Below, piece by piece: positions 9,376 through 17,619 of a stretch of DNA of 32,245 nt (position 1 is the stretch's first letter; every line of letters begins with the position of its first letter). The notes beneath the pieces are model-generated. The model was not told the origin of the DNA. It was given only the letters and a program-made list of their open reading frames with translations, and did no database searches. Location of the stretch: NCBI GenBank assembly GCA_964599655.1, contig CAZRGV010000067.1, positions 1 to 32,245 on the forward strand, read 5' to 3'. A program made the position numbers and the translations under genes. This DNA comes from CAZRGV01 sp964599655 (GTDB lineage Bacteria; Planctomycetota; Planctomycetia; Isosphaerales; Isosphaeraceae).

Positions 9376-10644
9376 TCAAGGCAGCGATTGCTCGAGGAGC
9401 CAGTCCTCGAGGATCACGTGTTCCAGGAACGGCGCTCGCAACAGCGCGGCTCTCGATGGTAGCACGTGCGAAAGCCAGGCGTGCCGGTTCATGCCGGCCA
9501 CGACGCCTCGCCCGAGCTTGTGCAGGTAGCCCTGTCCGAGCTGCTTGCTGATGTTGTTGCTCAGGCGGTGGAAGGTGGCTGGAATCAGGTTCGGCGCCGG
9601 TCCCACGTGGACGACCAGCTCGACTCCCGCGGCGAGCGTGCTGTCGATGACATCCCAGAGCCGCTGCGGCTGGTCGGTCCACTGGATCAGGGTTTCGCGG
9701 CTGTTCAGGGCGTCATAACTGGCCGAGCCGGTGACGCAGGAGATGACCGTGGGGGTCGGCTTTTGCAGGCCGCCCTCGATCTGATACATCGCCACGGCGG
9801 TTCGATTCGGAATGTTGCGCTGCCAGACCAAGGGGGAGTGCAACGGGGGCCATCGGTGCTCCTTGCGGCGGAGCATGACCTTGCCGGGCAAGAAGTCGGG
9901 GATGGCCCGTTCGAGCCGGTCGAGGGTGTCTCCCTGGCCGAGAATCAGGGCGGTATTGGGCGAAAGATACGCCGAGGGCCCAATCAGGCCGTGCCCCTCG
10001 CCTCGGATCGCCATGCAAAGGCGCTCGACGTCGGCGGTCGGCAGCTCGGCCCCTCGGGTGAAGAGGACGCCCATCGTGGTGTCTCCGGCCAGGGCGGCGC
10101 AGTCGGGCGCCATGGCCAGAGGGACCGGCAAGAGCTGGTCAAGGCTGTAGACGCCGCCCAGGACCATGGCCGCCATCTCGCCGATCGAGTAGCCGAAGCT
10201 GAGCTTCGCCTCCCGCACCGGAATGTCGAAGACGTTTTCCAACAATTGGATCTGGGCGAGCTCCATCGCGACGATCGTCGCCACGTCCTCGGGGAAGGTC
10301 TCCAGGGTGCTCGGCTGGCCCGACAGAATGTACTGGACGAGGTCGACGGGCCGGCCCAGGGTCTCGGAGCAAATCAACGACGCCTCGGCCAGCACCGAGC
10401 GGACAATCGGCCCATAGACCCGGTGCGCGATCAGCTCGGGGCTCCGGCCGATGTTGCTGACGTCATAGCCCCGGAAGGCGAGCGCGGCGGTGCCGATCTT
10501 CGAGCGCAACCTCGCGGCCGGAGTCGGCACGAGCTCGGTCGCGGTTCCGCCCGAGGCGGGACGCTCGACCCCAGGAGGCAACGGACGAAGCCCCGAACCC
10601 CAGGGAAGGAACCGATTGCGGCGGCGGGCGTCAGTGTCTTTCAT
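9376..10644 (-). CDS. Stand-alone acyltransferase-domain protein (FabD/PKS AT-like)
   Basis: The 422-residue product resembles malonyl-CoA:ACP acyltransferases and polyketide AT domains, which move acyl groups from CoA to a carrier through a serine. The nucleophile elbow is GYSIGE (151-156, Ser153), in which the usual His of GHSxG is Tyr. The catalytic His is likely His269 in PLHSPLV, and HVGPAPNLIP near 345 matches the C-terminal AT motif. It is longer than FabD (about 310 residues) because of an N-terminal lead of about 50 residues and insertions. No ketosynthase, ACP or other PKS domain is adjacent, so it may act in trans or on CoA esters. The start at 10644 lies about 48 bp after a good -10 box but has no strong ribosome-binding site. 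It heads the minus-strand acyl block. Confidence 0.8.
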   Translation of the reverse strand: MKDTDARRRNRFLPWGSGLRPLPPGVERPASGGTATELVPTPAARLRSKIGTAALAFRGYDVSNIGRSPELIAHRVYGPIVRSVLAEASLICSETLGRPVDLVQYILSGQPSTLETFPEDVATIVAMELAQIQLLENVFDIPVREAKLSFGYSIGEMAAMVLGGVYSLDQLLPVPLAMAPDCAALAGDTTMGVLFTRGAELPTADVERLCMAIRGEGHGLIGPSAYLSPNTALILGQGDTLDRLERAIPDFLPGKVMLRRKEHRWPPLHSPLVWQRNIPNRTAVAMYQIEGGLQKPTPTVISCVTGSASYDALNSRETLIQWTDQPQRLWDVIDSTLAAGVELVVHVGPAPNLIPATFHRLSNNISKQLGQGYLHKLGRGVVAGMNRHAWLSHVLPSRAALLRAPFLEHVILEDWLLEQSLP

Positions 10645-10691
10645 GGGAGTTTCGCCCCGTGAGGACGGCGCGGACTGGAGACCCTGGAGAA

Positions 10692-10720
10692 ATTATGATC
10701 CCCGAACCTCGAAAAATCAA
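10692..10720 (-). promoter_or_regulatory. Candidate sigma70-type promoter for the acyltransferase-like gene
   Basis: On the minus strand TTGATT (10720-10715) and CATAAT (10697-10692) are separated by exactly 17 bp, matching four and five of six consensus bases. The start codon at 10644 lies about 48 bp beyond the -10 box, a normal leader length. Confidence 0.5.
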
Positions 10721-10745
10721 CAAATTATGAAAAATTGTAGATAAT
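10717..10745 (+). promoter_or_regulatory. Candidate sigma70-type promoter facing the thioesterase gene
   Basis: TCAACA (10717-10722) and GATAAT (10740-10745) are separated by 17 bp, matching four and five of six consensus bases. The -35 box overlaps that of the minus-strand promoter, so the two would compete or be co-regulated. The leader to the TTG start at 10976 would be about 225 bases, which is long. Confidence 0.4.
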
Positions 10746-10962
10746 GCAAAAACGAGACGAGACGCGAGCACCGGCTGGGGTCGCGTGGCTGTGGGAGGGG
10801 ATTCACGAAAATTATAGACCGGAGACCGGTCAGGGAAAGGAGCGGTGTGGCGGAGGCCGGCGGTCTGGGTATGATAGCCGGGCACGGTTTTGTGGTCCGG
10901 AGCGGTGGCGGGCGCGGGTTGTCGACCGGTCCGGGGGCGGCAAGCAATCGGTGTAACTCCTT

Positions 10963-10967
10963 GGAGG
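10963..10967 (+). promoter_or_regulatory. Ribosome-binding site that decides a TTG start
   Basis: A perfect GGAGG stands eight bases before a TTG codon at 10976. No ATG or GTG in this frame near the hotdog domain has a comparable site, so the TTG is the best start for the thioesterase. Confidence 0.7.
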
Positions 10968-10975
10968 TCAGTTCC

Positions 10976-11470
10976 TTGAGTCAATCGAAATCCGAAGATG
11001 GAGCCCGCCGGCCCGAGGGACCTGGCCGGACACCGTTGCATGAACTGATGGATATTCGGCCGACGGACGTCTCGGGAGGACGAGGCCGGGTTGAGCTGGT
11101 TGTCGGACCACAACACCTGCGCCATGGCGGGATTCTCCATGGTGGCGTTTTCGCAACATTGATGGACACTGTGCTGGGGATGTCGACCGCGAGTGTCGCG
11201 CCCGAGGGGCACGATGTGGTGACGGTCCAGCTCAATGTGAACTTCATCCGGGCGGTGGCGCTGGGGGAGACCGTGGTGGCGACCGGCGAGGTGCAGCACG
11301 CCGGGCGGCGGACCGCCGTGGCCCGGGGTGAGCTTCGCACGTCGACCGGCGAACTGGCGGCCACCGGGTCGGGAACGTTCATGTTCTTGCCGCCCGGCGG
11401 GCTTGCGATGGGGGGATCTGGCCCCGCCACCAGGACACAAACCGGCCTCGATCCATCACCGAAGAGCTGA
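10976..11470 (+). CDS. PaaI-type hotdog-fold thioesterase
   Basis: Hotdog thioesterases hydrolyse acyl- or aryl-CoA in the cytoplasm. The 164-residue product has the family hallmark: LHELM near the N-terminus, then HGGILHGGVFATLMDTVLG (about 44-62), the segment carrying the catalytic helix, followed by the beta strands VTVQLNVNFIRAV and RTAVARGEL, and TGELAATGSGTFMFLP at the end of the fold. A low-complexity tail of about 25 residues follows. The TTG start at 10976 is chosen for its GGAGG. It faces away from the beta-oxidation block and shares its promoter region, which supports a link with acyl-CoA turnover, although PaaI relatives most often act on aromatic-CoA. Confidence 0.88.
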   Translation: MSQSKSEDGARRPEGPGRTPLHELMDIRPTDVSGGRGRVELVVGPQHLRHGGILHGGVFATLMDTVLGMSTASVAPEGHDVVTVQLNVNFIRAVALGETVVATGEVQHAGRRTAVARGELRTSTGELAATGSGTFMFLPPGGLAMGGSGPATRTQTGLDPSPKS

Positions 11471-11946
11471 GCCGACCGGGCCGCGAACCGCTCTGCCACG
11501 TGCCGCGGCCCTTGGCGCGATTGGCCCATTGCGGTTTGCTGGTGGCCGGGCTACTCTAAGCACGTGCGGTGATGACACAACTGTTCTTCGATGGCATCGG
11601 CAACAAGGTTCGGGCCGATCCCGCGAGGGTCGATTTTACCCGTCGAGCCGCTGTCACCCGTTGAGCCGCCGTCCGACGCGTCTCCGCACCCCAAACCCCG
11701 CTCCGACCGGCTTCCCTCCGCCTCTCCGGAAGCCGAGAGGGGAAAAGGGTCCTCCGATCCGTTCGAAAAACCGGCATGAGTGGTTGGTTGCGAGCTTCTG
11801 GCTCGTCCGTTCCTGGTGCGCCCCGGGTCGGTCGAGAGGGGCCGAACCACCGCGGCGACCGAATGTCACGTGCGGCGGGGCCGGTCCACGGCCTGCTGGA
11901 TTCAACGATCCTCGATGGAACACCCCAGAGTCAGGAGCCGTGATCC
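11471..11946. other. Intergenic stretch before the giant secreted protein
   Basis: About 475 bp contain the hairpin at 11478-11511 and the ribosome-binding site of the next gene (AGGAG at 11933-11937). Several overlapping short open frames exist on both strands, none with recognisable motifs. No convincing promoter was identified. Confidence 0.55.
11478..11511 (+). terminator. GC-rich hairpin after the thioesterase gene
   Basis: An 8-bp perfect stem (GGGCCGCG at 11478-11485 pairing with CGCGGCCC at 11504-11511) encloses an 18-base loop and begins seven bases after the stop codon. There is no T-tract, so it may be an inefficient terminator or a 3' stabiliser. Confidence 0.35.
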
Positions 11947-14900
11947 ATGTTCGGCTCGATCTCCTTACGTCCGTGGCGGAGACATTCCCCACGGAACCGA
12001 TTCCGGCGCGAACGTCGCGCGCGTGTTCTGGAGGCCCTGGAAGAGCGGATGTTGCTCGCCACGCTCGACCTGAGCGCGGGCGTGTTGACCTACACGGCGG
12101 CCACCGGCGAGACGAACGACCTGGCCATCGACGTTGTCAACATGGGCGGGACCAATTACCTCCGCATTCGAGACAACGGACCGGGCGTGACGATCACTCC
12201 GAGCGGTTCGGACCTGGTCGCCGACTCGGCGTCGAACGTGCGCGCGCCCTTGACGAGTGTCACGAGTCTGGCGGTTTTGACGGAGGACATGGATGACACG
12301 ATCGCGCTGACGTTGGAGAACGTCTTGCCGGCCTCGATCGCGATCGATGCCGGCGACGCGACCACGGCCGACCATTTGACGCTCTTCGGAACTCCGGGGG
12401 ATGACGCCATTGGCATCGAGCCCAGGCGCAACGCCGACGGCATCAAAGGGCTGCGCGTCACGCACGCCACGACCACGGCCTTGATCGTCAACGCGGAGAC
12501 CCTGACCGTCGACATCTCGCAGTCGGGCCAGGACAACCTGTCGATCGACCGCTACTCGACGGGCGACAATCGCCCGGCGTCGATCCACGTGATCGGCGGC
12601 GGCGGCGGCGCCGACACCTTGAGCGTGACGGCGCAGGGGGACCTGCCGCAGAAGGTCGACCTTGCCGAGGGGTCGATTCAGATTCAGGACGTCCCCGCGG
12701 GGTCGGAACTCTTCCTCGGCCGGTCCGATAACATCGCCATCGACCAGCCCAAGGTGGCCGTCGAGGTCATCGACACCGACGCCAACGGCAATCCCGTGAG
12801 CCTCGGGCCGGAGGTGTTCAACACGCTGCTGCTCGACACGGGCGCAAGCGGGATCCTGTTCACCGCGGATCCCACGGGGGAACTGCTCGACAACGGCTAT
12901 CAGACCTACAGCATCCCCTACGACGAGCAGGGCGTGGCGGGATTCACGCCGATGGATGTGTCGATTCCCTACCGGGTCGATTTCGCGGGCGACAGTGGCG
13001 AACGCAACACGCTCAACAACATCCAGGTCGAGTCGAGCACGACGCTCAACTTCAGCTTCTTTGGTCCCTGGGGCCTGGTCGGCATGCCAGCCATGCGCGA
13101 TCGTGTAACGACCATTGATATGAGCAAGTGGCTCGATCCGCTCAATCAACCGGACCTGTCGATCGGCGTCGATTTCTCGAACGACGTGCCCGCCGATTCG
13201 GGGCATTTCTACCATGTGCCGCTACAACTGGTCGATTTTCCGGCGAGCGGTCAGCGCCCCGGAGGGCCGGTTCCCACCTTCGCCCCCTTGCCTGAGATTC
13301 CGGTGAAGGTGCGCGACGACGGCCACGAGGTCGATGGCCACTTCCTGGTGGATACCGGAGCGCAGCTTTCGATCATTTCGAGCCAGATGGCCTTCGCGCT
13401 GGGCCTCGACAAGAACGGAAACGGGAGCTTCGACGACGAGGCGGTCGATTTCATCGATGTCGGCGGCATTGGCGGCACCATCACCATTCCGCTCGTGCCG
13501 GTCGACCGGCTCTCGGTTCCGACCCAGGAAGGGTCCGACATGGTTTGGACCGACCTGCTCGTGGGGATCGAGGACATCGAGGTCGAGAATGGTCCGACAC
13601 TCTCGGGCGTTTTCGGCATGGACTTCCTCACGAGCGGCTGGGCGGCGAAAATCCTGCCGCTGTTGCTCGGAACGCCGGGCTCGGACGAGGACGGCTATTT
13701 TTCCCATATTACCTTTGACTTCCGTAACGCAGCCAACGATCAGGGCACGATGATCTTCGACGTCGTGCCGGCGCACGACGTGTCGACGACGCCCGCTCCC
13801 AGCACGCTCTCGGTGCAGTACACTGGCCTGAGCGCCGTGAACGTGACGACCGGTGACGGCAACGACCTGTACACGGTCGACCCGTCGACGAATGTCCATT
13901 ACACGCTCGATGGCGGCGCGCACACCACGGGCGACACGCTCAACGTGGTCGTCCCCGGCGGCCATACGGCCAGCAACAACGGCACGACGATCCAGATCAG
14001 CGGCTATCAAAACATCGACTACACCCGCTTCGAAAGCGTGAACATCCCGATCGATTCGGATCATACTCCGCCGACGGTCTCGATTCCCGCGGTCACGCCC
14101 GACCCGCATCCGACACCGCTCGATACCGTGTCGATCCAGTTCAGCGAGCCGGTCCAGGGATTCGACCTGGCCGACCTGAGCCTGACGCGCGACTCGTTGA
14201 ACGTTCCCCTCACCGGCGCGACGCTGACGACCAGCAACAGCACGAGCTTCACCCTCGGCAATCTCAGCGGGCTGACGAACCTCGACGGATCGTACGTCCT
14301 GACGCTCAAGGCGGCCGGATCGGGCATTACGGACCTGGCCGGCAACCCGCTTGCGACCGACGGCAGCCTGGTCTGGCGGGAGCAGATCAACCTGATCGTG
14401 ACGTCTCTGGAGCCCGAGGCCGACGGTTTTGTCGTCCGGTTCAACCGGCCGTTCGACGCCAGCGTGTTGAATCTCTACGATTCGCAGCTCGTCCCGCTCG
14501 GCCCGGCCGACGTGACGCTCGTGGGACAAAACACAGGGCCGGTCGCCGGCTCGCTCGTGGTCGATCCGTCACACACCGCGTTCCGGTTCGTCAAGACCGG
14601 CGGCGTCCTGGCGGACGACACCTACACCGTGACGCTCCGAAGCGCCTCGAACGGGTTCAAAAACCTGTCGGGCGGCCTGCTCGACGGCGATGCCAACGGC
14701 TCGACCGGCGACGATTACACGGACAGTTTCCCGGTGGCCGAGGGCTCGGGCGTCGTGGTCGTCGGCCTGCCCGACTTCGCTCGGGGGCCCGGCCAGGCGA
14801 TCCACCTGCCGGCGGCCGCGAGCACGGGGATTCCGCTGACGATCAGCGACGGCCGCGGCGTCACGTCGTTGATCGTGACGGTTCAGCACGACCCGGCGTT

Positions 14901-16173
14901 GCTGACGATTTTGGGTGCGACGCTGGCGCCGGGCGTGCCCGGCTCGTTGACGCAGACCGGCTCGACGGCCGATTCCGCCACGTTCCTCTACCGGACGACC
15001 ACGCCCCTGAGCGCTGGACCGCAAACGGTCTTTTACCTCAATGCCAGTGTGCCCGAAACGGCCCTTTACGCGTCGAAAGACCTGCTGACGCTCTCCGGCG
15101 TGTCGGTGAACGCAGGGGGGATCGCGTCGATCGGCGACAGTGGTTTGCACCTGGTGGCCTATCCGGGCGACACGGACGGTTCGGGCGATTACGGCAGTTT
15201 CGACGCGGCGTTGATCGCCCGGGTCGGCGTGTTTCTCGATCGCGGATTCGCAGCCTATCAACTGGCCGATCCGACGATCGTGGGCGATGTCGACGGTTCG
15301 GGCGACCTGGGCAGCTTCGACGCGGCGCTGGTGGCTCGCAAGGGGGTGTTTCTGCCCGTGCCGCAGATTCCCGACCTGCCGCCGATCACGCCGCGGTTCG
15401 GGGGCGGTCCCGATCCGAAGATCAGCCTGCCAACGGGCCTTTTCGCGCGGCCCGGACAGACCCTCCTGGTGCCGGTCAACCTGGAGCAAACCGATCGTGG
15501 CGCCATCATGCTGCACTCGTCCGAGCTGGCGATCGGCCTCGACCCGAGCCAGTTCCAGGTCATGGGCGTTCGCGCGGGCTCTCTGGCGATTGGAGATATT
15601 CTCTCGTGGTCGTTCGATCAGACGACTGGCCTGTTGCTGATCTCGACCGCCGGTTTGAACCCGATCACGCTGTCGCCCGGCTCGCGAGGGACCGTGGTGA
15701 TGCTGGAGTTGAAGGTGCTCGACAATGCGCGCGGAGGGACCAGCGCGTTGAACCTGCTGGAGATGGGGCGCGTGCCGGCCGGCCACTTGAAGACGCGGCT
15801 GAACGAAGGGGGCTTGACCTTGATACCGGCCCCCACGGATGGAGCATGGGACTCGGTCGACGGCTCGGTCTTCGTCGCGGCGGCGAGTCGACCGGGTGGA
15901 TTGCCGATCGCGACCTTGCCCGCGATCGATCGGGCCATCGACGCGCTGTCCGTGGGAACCGCGGGTTCGGCAAGCTCGGGTCCGGCCAACACGGTTGCGC
16001 CACCCGATCCAGGGCCGCCGTTGTTTGCTCGAGCCGGGGCGTTGACCTACGCCGCGCAGAGCTTGCTCACGGAAAACGATCTGTTAGAACGTAAGGGCGG
16101 ATCGATCGCGATCAGGCCGACCTCCGCCTTGCCGAAGCGCGTCTGGGTCTGGGGGATCGGTAACGGCCGATGA
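11947..16173 (+). CDS. Giant secreted LEPR-XLL-type protein with two DTGA aspartic-protease motifs and cohesin/dockerin-like domains
   Basis: The 1408-residue product starts with a very basic N-terminus and the planctomycete export-type motif VLEALEERMLLAT (27-39). Two aspartic-protease signatures follow: LLLDTGASG with Asp297 and FLVDTGAQLS with Asp469. Each has a downstream Gly-Met turn (GLVGMPAM; GVFGMDFL), as in a two-lobed pepsin/retropepsin fold. Residues about 700-820 look like a Big_5/Ig-like domain (PPTVSIP, then LTLKAAGSGITDLAGNPL), and 820-930 like a second. A cohesin-like beta domain (about 938-1070) is followed by two calcium-loop dockerin-like repeats (GDTDGSGD at 1074, GDVDGSGD at 1113, each followed by GSFDAAL) and a second cohesin-like domain (about 1158-1300). 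The ATG has AGGAG nine bases upstream. Likely located at the cell surface or outside; protease activity and partners are inferred. Confidence 0.85.
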   Translation: MFGSISLRPWRRHSPRNRFRRERRARVLEALEERMLLATLDLSAGVLTYTAATGETNDLAIDVVNMGGTNYLRIRDNGPGVTITPSGSDLVADSASNVRAPLTSVTSLAVLTEDMDDTIALTLENVLPASIAIDAGDATTADHLTLFGTPGDDAIGIEPRRNADGIKGLRVTHATTTALIVNAETLTVDISQSGQDNLSIDRYSTGDNRPASIHVIGGGGGADTLSVTAQGDLPQKVDLAEGSIQIQDVPAGSELFLGRSDNIAIDQPKVAVEVIDTDANGNPVSLGPEVFNTLLLDTGASGILFTADPTGELLDNGYQTYSIPYDEQGVAGFTPMDVSIPYRVDFAGDSGERNTLNNIQVESSTTLNFSFFGPWGLVGMPAMRDRVTTIDMSKWLDPLNQPDLSIGVDFSNDVPADSGHFYHVPLQLVDFPASGQRPGGPVPTFAPLPEIPVKVRDDGHEVDGHFLVDTGAQLSIISSQMAFALGLDKNGNGSFDDEAVDFIDVGGIGGTITIPLVPVDRLSVPTQEGSDMVWTDLLVGIEDIEVENGPTLSGVFGMDFLTSGWAAKILPLLLGTPGSDEDGYFSHITFDFRNAANDQGTMIFDVVPAHDVSTTPAPSTLSVQYTGLSAVNVTTGDGNDLYTVDPSTNVHYTLDGGAHTTGDTLNVVVPGGHTASNNGTTIQISGYQNIDYTRFESVNIPIDSDHTPPTVSIPAVTPDPHPTPLDTVSIQFSEPVQGFDLADLSLTRDSLNVPLTGATLTTSNSTSFTLGNLSGLTNLDGSYVLTLKAAGSGITDLAGNPLATDGSLVWREQINLIVTSLEPEADGFVVRFNRPFDASVLNLYDSQLVPLGPADVTLVGQNTGPVAGSLVVDPSHTAFRFVKTGGVLADDTYTVTLRSASNGFKNLSGGLLDGDANGSTGDDYTDSFPVAEGSGVVVVGLPDFARGPGQAIHLPAAASTGIPLTISDGRGVTSLIVTVQHDPALLTILGATLAPGVPGSLTQTGSTADSATFLYRTTTPLSAGPQTVFYLNASVPETALYASKDLLTLSGVSVNAGGIASIGDSGLHLVAYPGDTDGSGDYGSFDAALIARVGVFLDRGFAAYQLADPTIVGDVDGSGDLGSFDAALVARKGVFLPVPQIPDLPPITPRFGGGPDPKISLPTGLFARPGQTLLVPVNLEQTDRGAIMLHSSELAIGLDPSQFQVMGVRAGSLAIGDILSWSFDQTTGLLLISTAGLNPITLSPGSRGTVVMLELKVLDNARGGTSALNLLEMGRVPAGHLKTRLNEGGLTLIPAPTDGAWDSVDGSVFVAAASRPGGLPIATLPAIDRAIDALSVGTAGSASSGPANTVAPPDPGPPLFARAGALTYAAQSLLTENDLLERKGGSIAIRPTSALPKRVWVWGIGNGR

Positions 16174-16199
16174 TGACCGGGACGTCCCGGATTGTCATC
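16172..16199 (+). terminator. Hairpin at the stop codon of the giant secreted protein
   Basis: A perfect 14-bp palindrome CCGGGACGTCCCGG (16177-16190) is flanked by an outer GATGAC/GTCATC pair with a four-base bulge. It starts within the stop codon and ends 47 bp before the next gene. No T-tract follows. It could end transcription, stabilise the long mRNA or bind a dimeric regulator of the phosphatase gene. Confidence 0.4.
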
Positions 16200-16246
16200 C
16201 TCGTCGAAAGGCCATCCGGCGATCGACCCGCGCGGGAGGTGCCGCG

Positions 16247-17584
16247 ATGGGCGTTCCCGACGAGGGGAGGACGCCACTGCCCGATCGCTTGCCGGGGGAA
16301 CCGTCCCGACCCGGGCTGGCCGATCAAGAAGTGGCCGATCTCTTGACCGTCCTCGACGTGACCCTGCAACTGGGCGCCACCGCCGAGTTGCCGCCGTTGC
16401 TGGAGGTGATCGAGCGATCGGCCCTCGCCGTGTTGCATTGCGAGCGGGCCAGCGTGCTGCTGCACGATCCGGCGACCGACGAATTGCTGGGCCGAAGGGG
16501 ACACGGCGCCGCGCTGATCCGGTTCCCGGCGGGTGAAGGCGTGGCCGGCTCGGTGTTCCGGAGCGGGATGCTGGCGAACGTGGTCGATGCTCGGGCCGAT
16601 CCACGGTTCGATCGCGAGGCGGATCTCGCGCCGGGGTTCCGGCCGAGGAACATCCTGGCCTGCCCGCTTCGAGGCTGGGACGGCACCGTGGTCGGCGTGC
16701 TTGAAGCGCTCAACAAGCAGGGCGGATCGTTTGACGCCTGGGACGAGGTTCTCGCGTCGAGCTTCGCCGCGCAGGCGGGGGTGGCCGTTCAGCGGCAGCT
16801 CCTGCTGGAGAGCTTCGCGCGAACGCGGCAGTACGAGCGCGAAATGGACATCGCCCGCCAGGTGCAGCAGGGGCTTTTGCCTCGTCACTCGCCCCGGGTT
16901 CGCGGCTTCGATGTCGCGGGCTGGAACCAGCCGGCCAACGAAACCGGCGGCGACGTCTTCGACTTCAAGCCAATTGGTCAAGGGCGGTTGGCCCTCTGTG
17001 TCGCCGACGCCAGCGGCCACGGCATCGGTCCGGCGCTGGTNNNNNNNNNNNNNNNNNNNNNNNNNNNNNNNNNNNNNNNNNNNNNNNNNNNNNNNNNNNN
17101 NNNNNNNNNNNNNNNNGAGCGGGTGGCCGAGATGGTCAACGCCTTGCTGTCGGAAGACCTGCCTGAGGACCGGTTCGTGACGGCCGTTTTCGGCCGGCTG
17201 GAGCCCCGCGAGCACCGGCTTCGGTACGTTTCGGCGGGCCACGGGCCGATGCTTCATTATCAATCGGCGACCGGCCGGCTGTTCGAGCTTCCGTCGCAAG
17301 GCTGCCCGATCGGCGTGCGTCCCGGCGTTCCGTTCGAGCCGCCGTGGGAGGTCACGTTCGCAACGGGCGACCTGGTCGTGATCCTGACCGACGGGTTCAC
17401 CGAGTGGATCGATGCGTCGGGCCGAATGTTCGGCAACGAACGGCTCGAGCGCCTGATTCAGCGCTACCACGCTCTGCCGGCGTCGGACCTGATCGCGGCG
17501 CTGTACCGGAGCGTGCTCGACTTCGCCGGCGGCACGCCCCAGCTCGATGACCTGACCGCGTTGGTTCTCAAGCGGGTTGATTGA
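16247..17584 (+). CDS. GAF domain plus SpoIIE/RsbU-type PP2C serine phosphatase, with an internal N gap
   Basis: Such proteins sense a signal through GAF and dephosphorylate an anti-sigma-factor antagonist or another phosphoserine protein. Residues about 35-190 are a GAF domain (LLEVIERSALAVLHCERASV, then LACPLRGWDGTVVGVLEALN). A linker helix (YEREMDIARQVQQGLLP) leads into the phosphatase, whose metal-binding acidic residues are visible in GGDVFD, VADASGHGIGPAL, ILTDGFTEW and LDDLTALVL. A run of 76 N replaces about 26 codons right after the GHG helix; the frame is preserved across it, so the gap length is consistent with one intact 445-residue protein. The ATG has GGAGG seven bases upstream. 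A SpoIIAA-like gene lies 8 kb away, but STAS partner status is only speculative. Confidence 0.92.
   Translation: MGVPDEGRTPLPDRLPGEPSRPGLADQEVADLLTVLDVTLQLGATAELPPLLEVIERSALAVLHCERASVLLHDPATDELLGRRGHGAALIRFPAGEGVAGSVFRSGMLANVVDARADPRFDREADLAPGFRPRNILACPLRGWDGTVVGVLEALNKQGGSFDAWDEVLASSFAAQAGVAVQRQLLLESFARTRQYEREMDIARQVQQGLLPRHSPRVRGFDVAGWNQPANETGGDVFDFKPIGQGRLALCVADASGHGIGPALXXXXXXXXXXXXXXXXXXXXXXXXXXERVAEMVNALLSEDLPEDRFVTAVFGRLEPREHRLRYVSAGHGPMLHYQSATGRLFELPSQGCPIGVRPGVPFEPPWEVTFATGDLVVILTDGFTEWIDASGRMFGNERLERLIQRYHALPASDLIAALYRSVLDFAGGTPQLDDLTALVLKRVD
17041..17116. other. Assembly gap of 76 N
   Basis: Unresolved bases inside the phosphatase gene. Codons before and after are in the same frame if the length is exact. 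This marks the sequence as scaffolded draft data. Confidence 0.99.
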
Positions 17585-17619
17585 GCGATCAGGTTGATGA
17601 TGACGCAATAATTTTTCGA

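Larger units (their letters stand above)
10645..10975. other. Divergent intergenic regulatory region
   Basis: About 330 bp separate the acyltransferase-like gene (minus) from the thioesterase gene (plus). The part from 10685 to 10755 is strikingly AT-rich against its GC-rich surroundings and holds two overlapping outward-facing promoter candidates. Further AT patches occur at about 10808-10816 (a minus-strand TATAAT) and 10870-10875 (plus-strand TATGAT). No gene was seen in it; an open frame in phase with the thioesterase runs back to 10847 but lacks homology-like content. Confidence 0.7.

Noticed and set aside
11965..13215. 416-codon minus-strand frame
   Set aside because: Antisense to the giant secreted protein, whose DTGA and other motifs are clear on the plus strand.
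16247..17584. Phosphatase and distant SpoIIAA-like gene as a partner-switching module
   Set aside because: They are 8 kb apart, in different operons, and the SpoIIAA-like family named here is not the classical phosphorylatable anti-sigma antagonist; no anti-sigma kinase gene is present.
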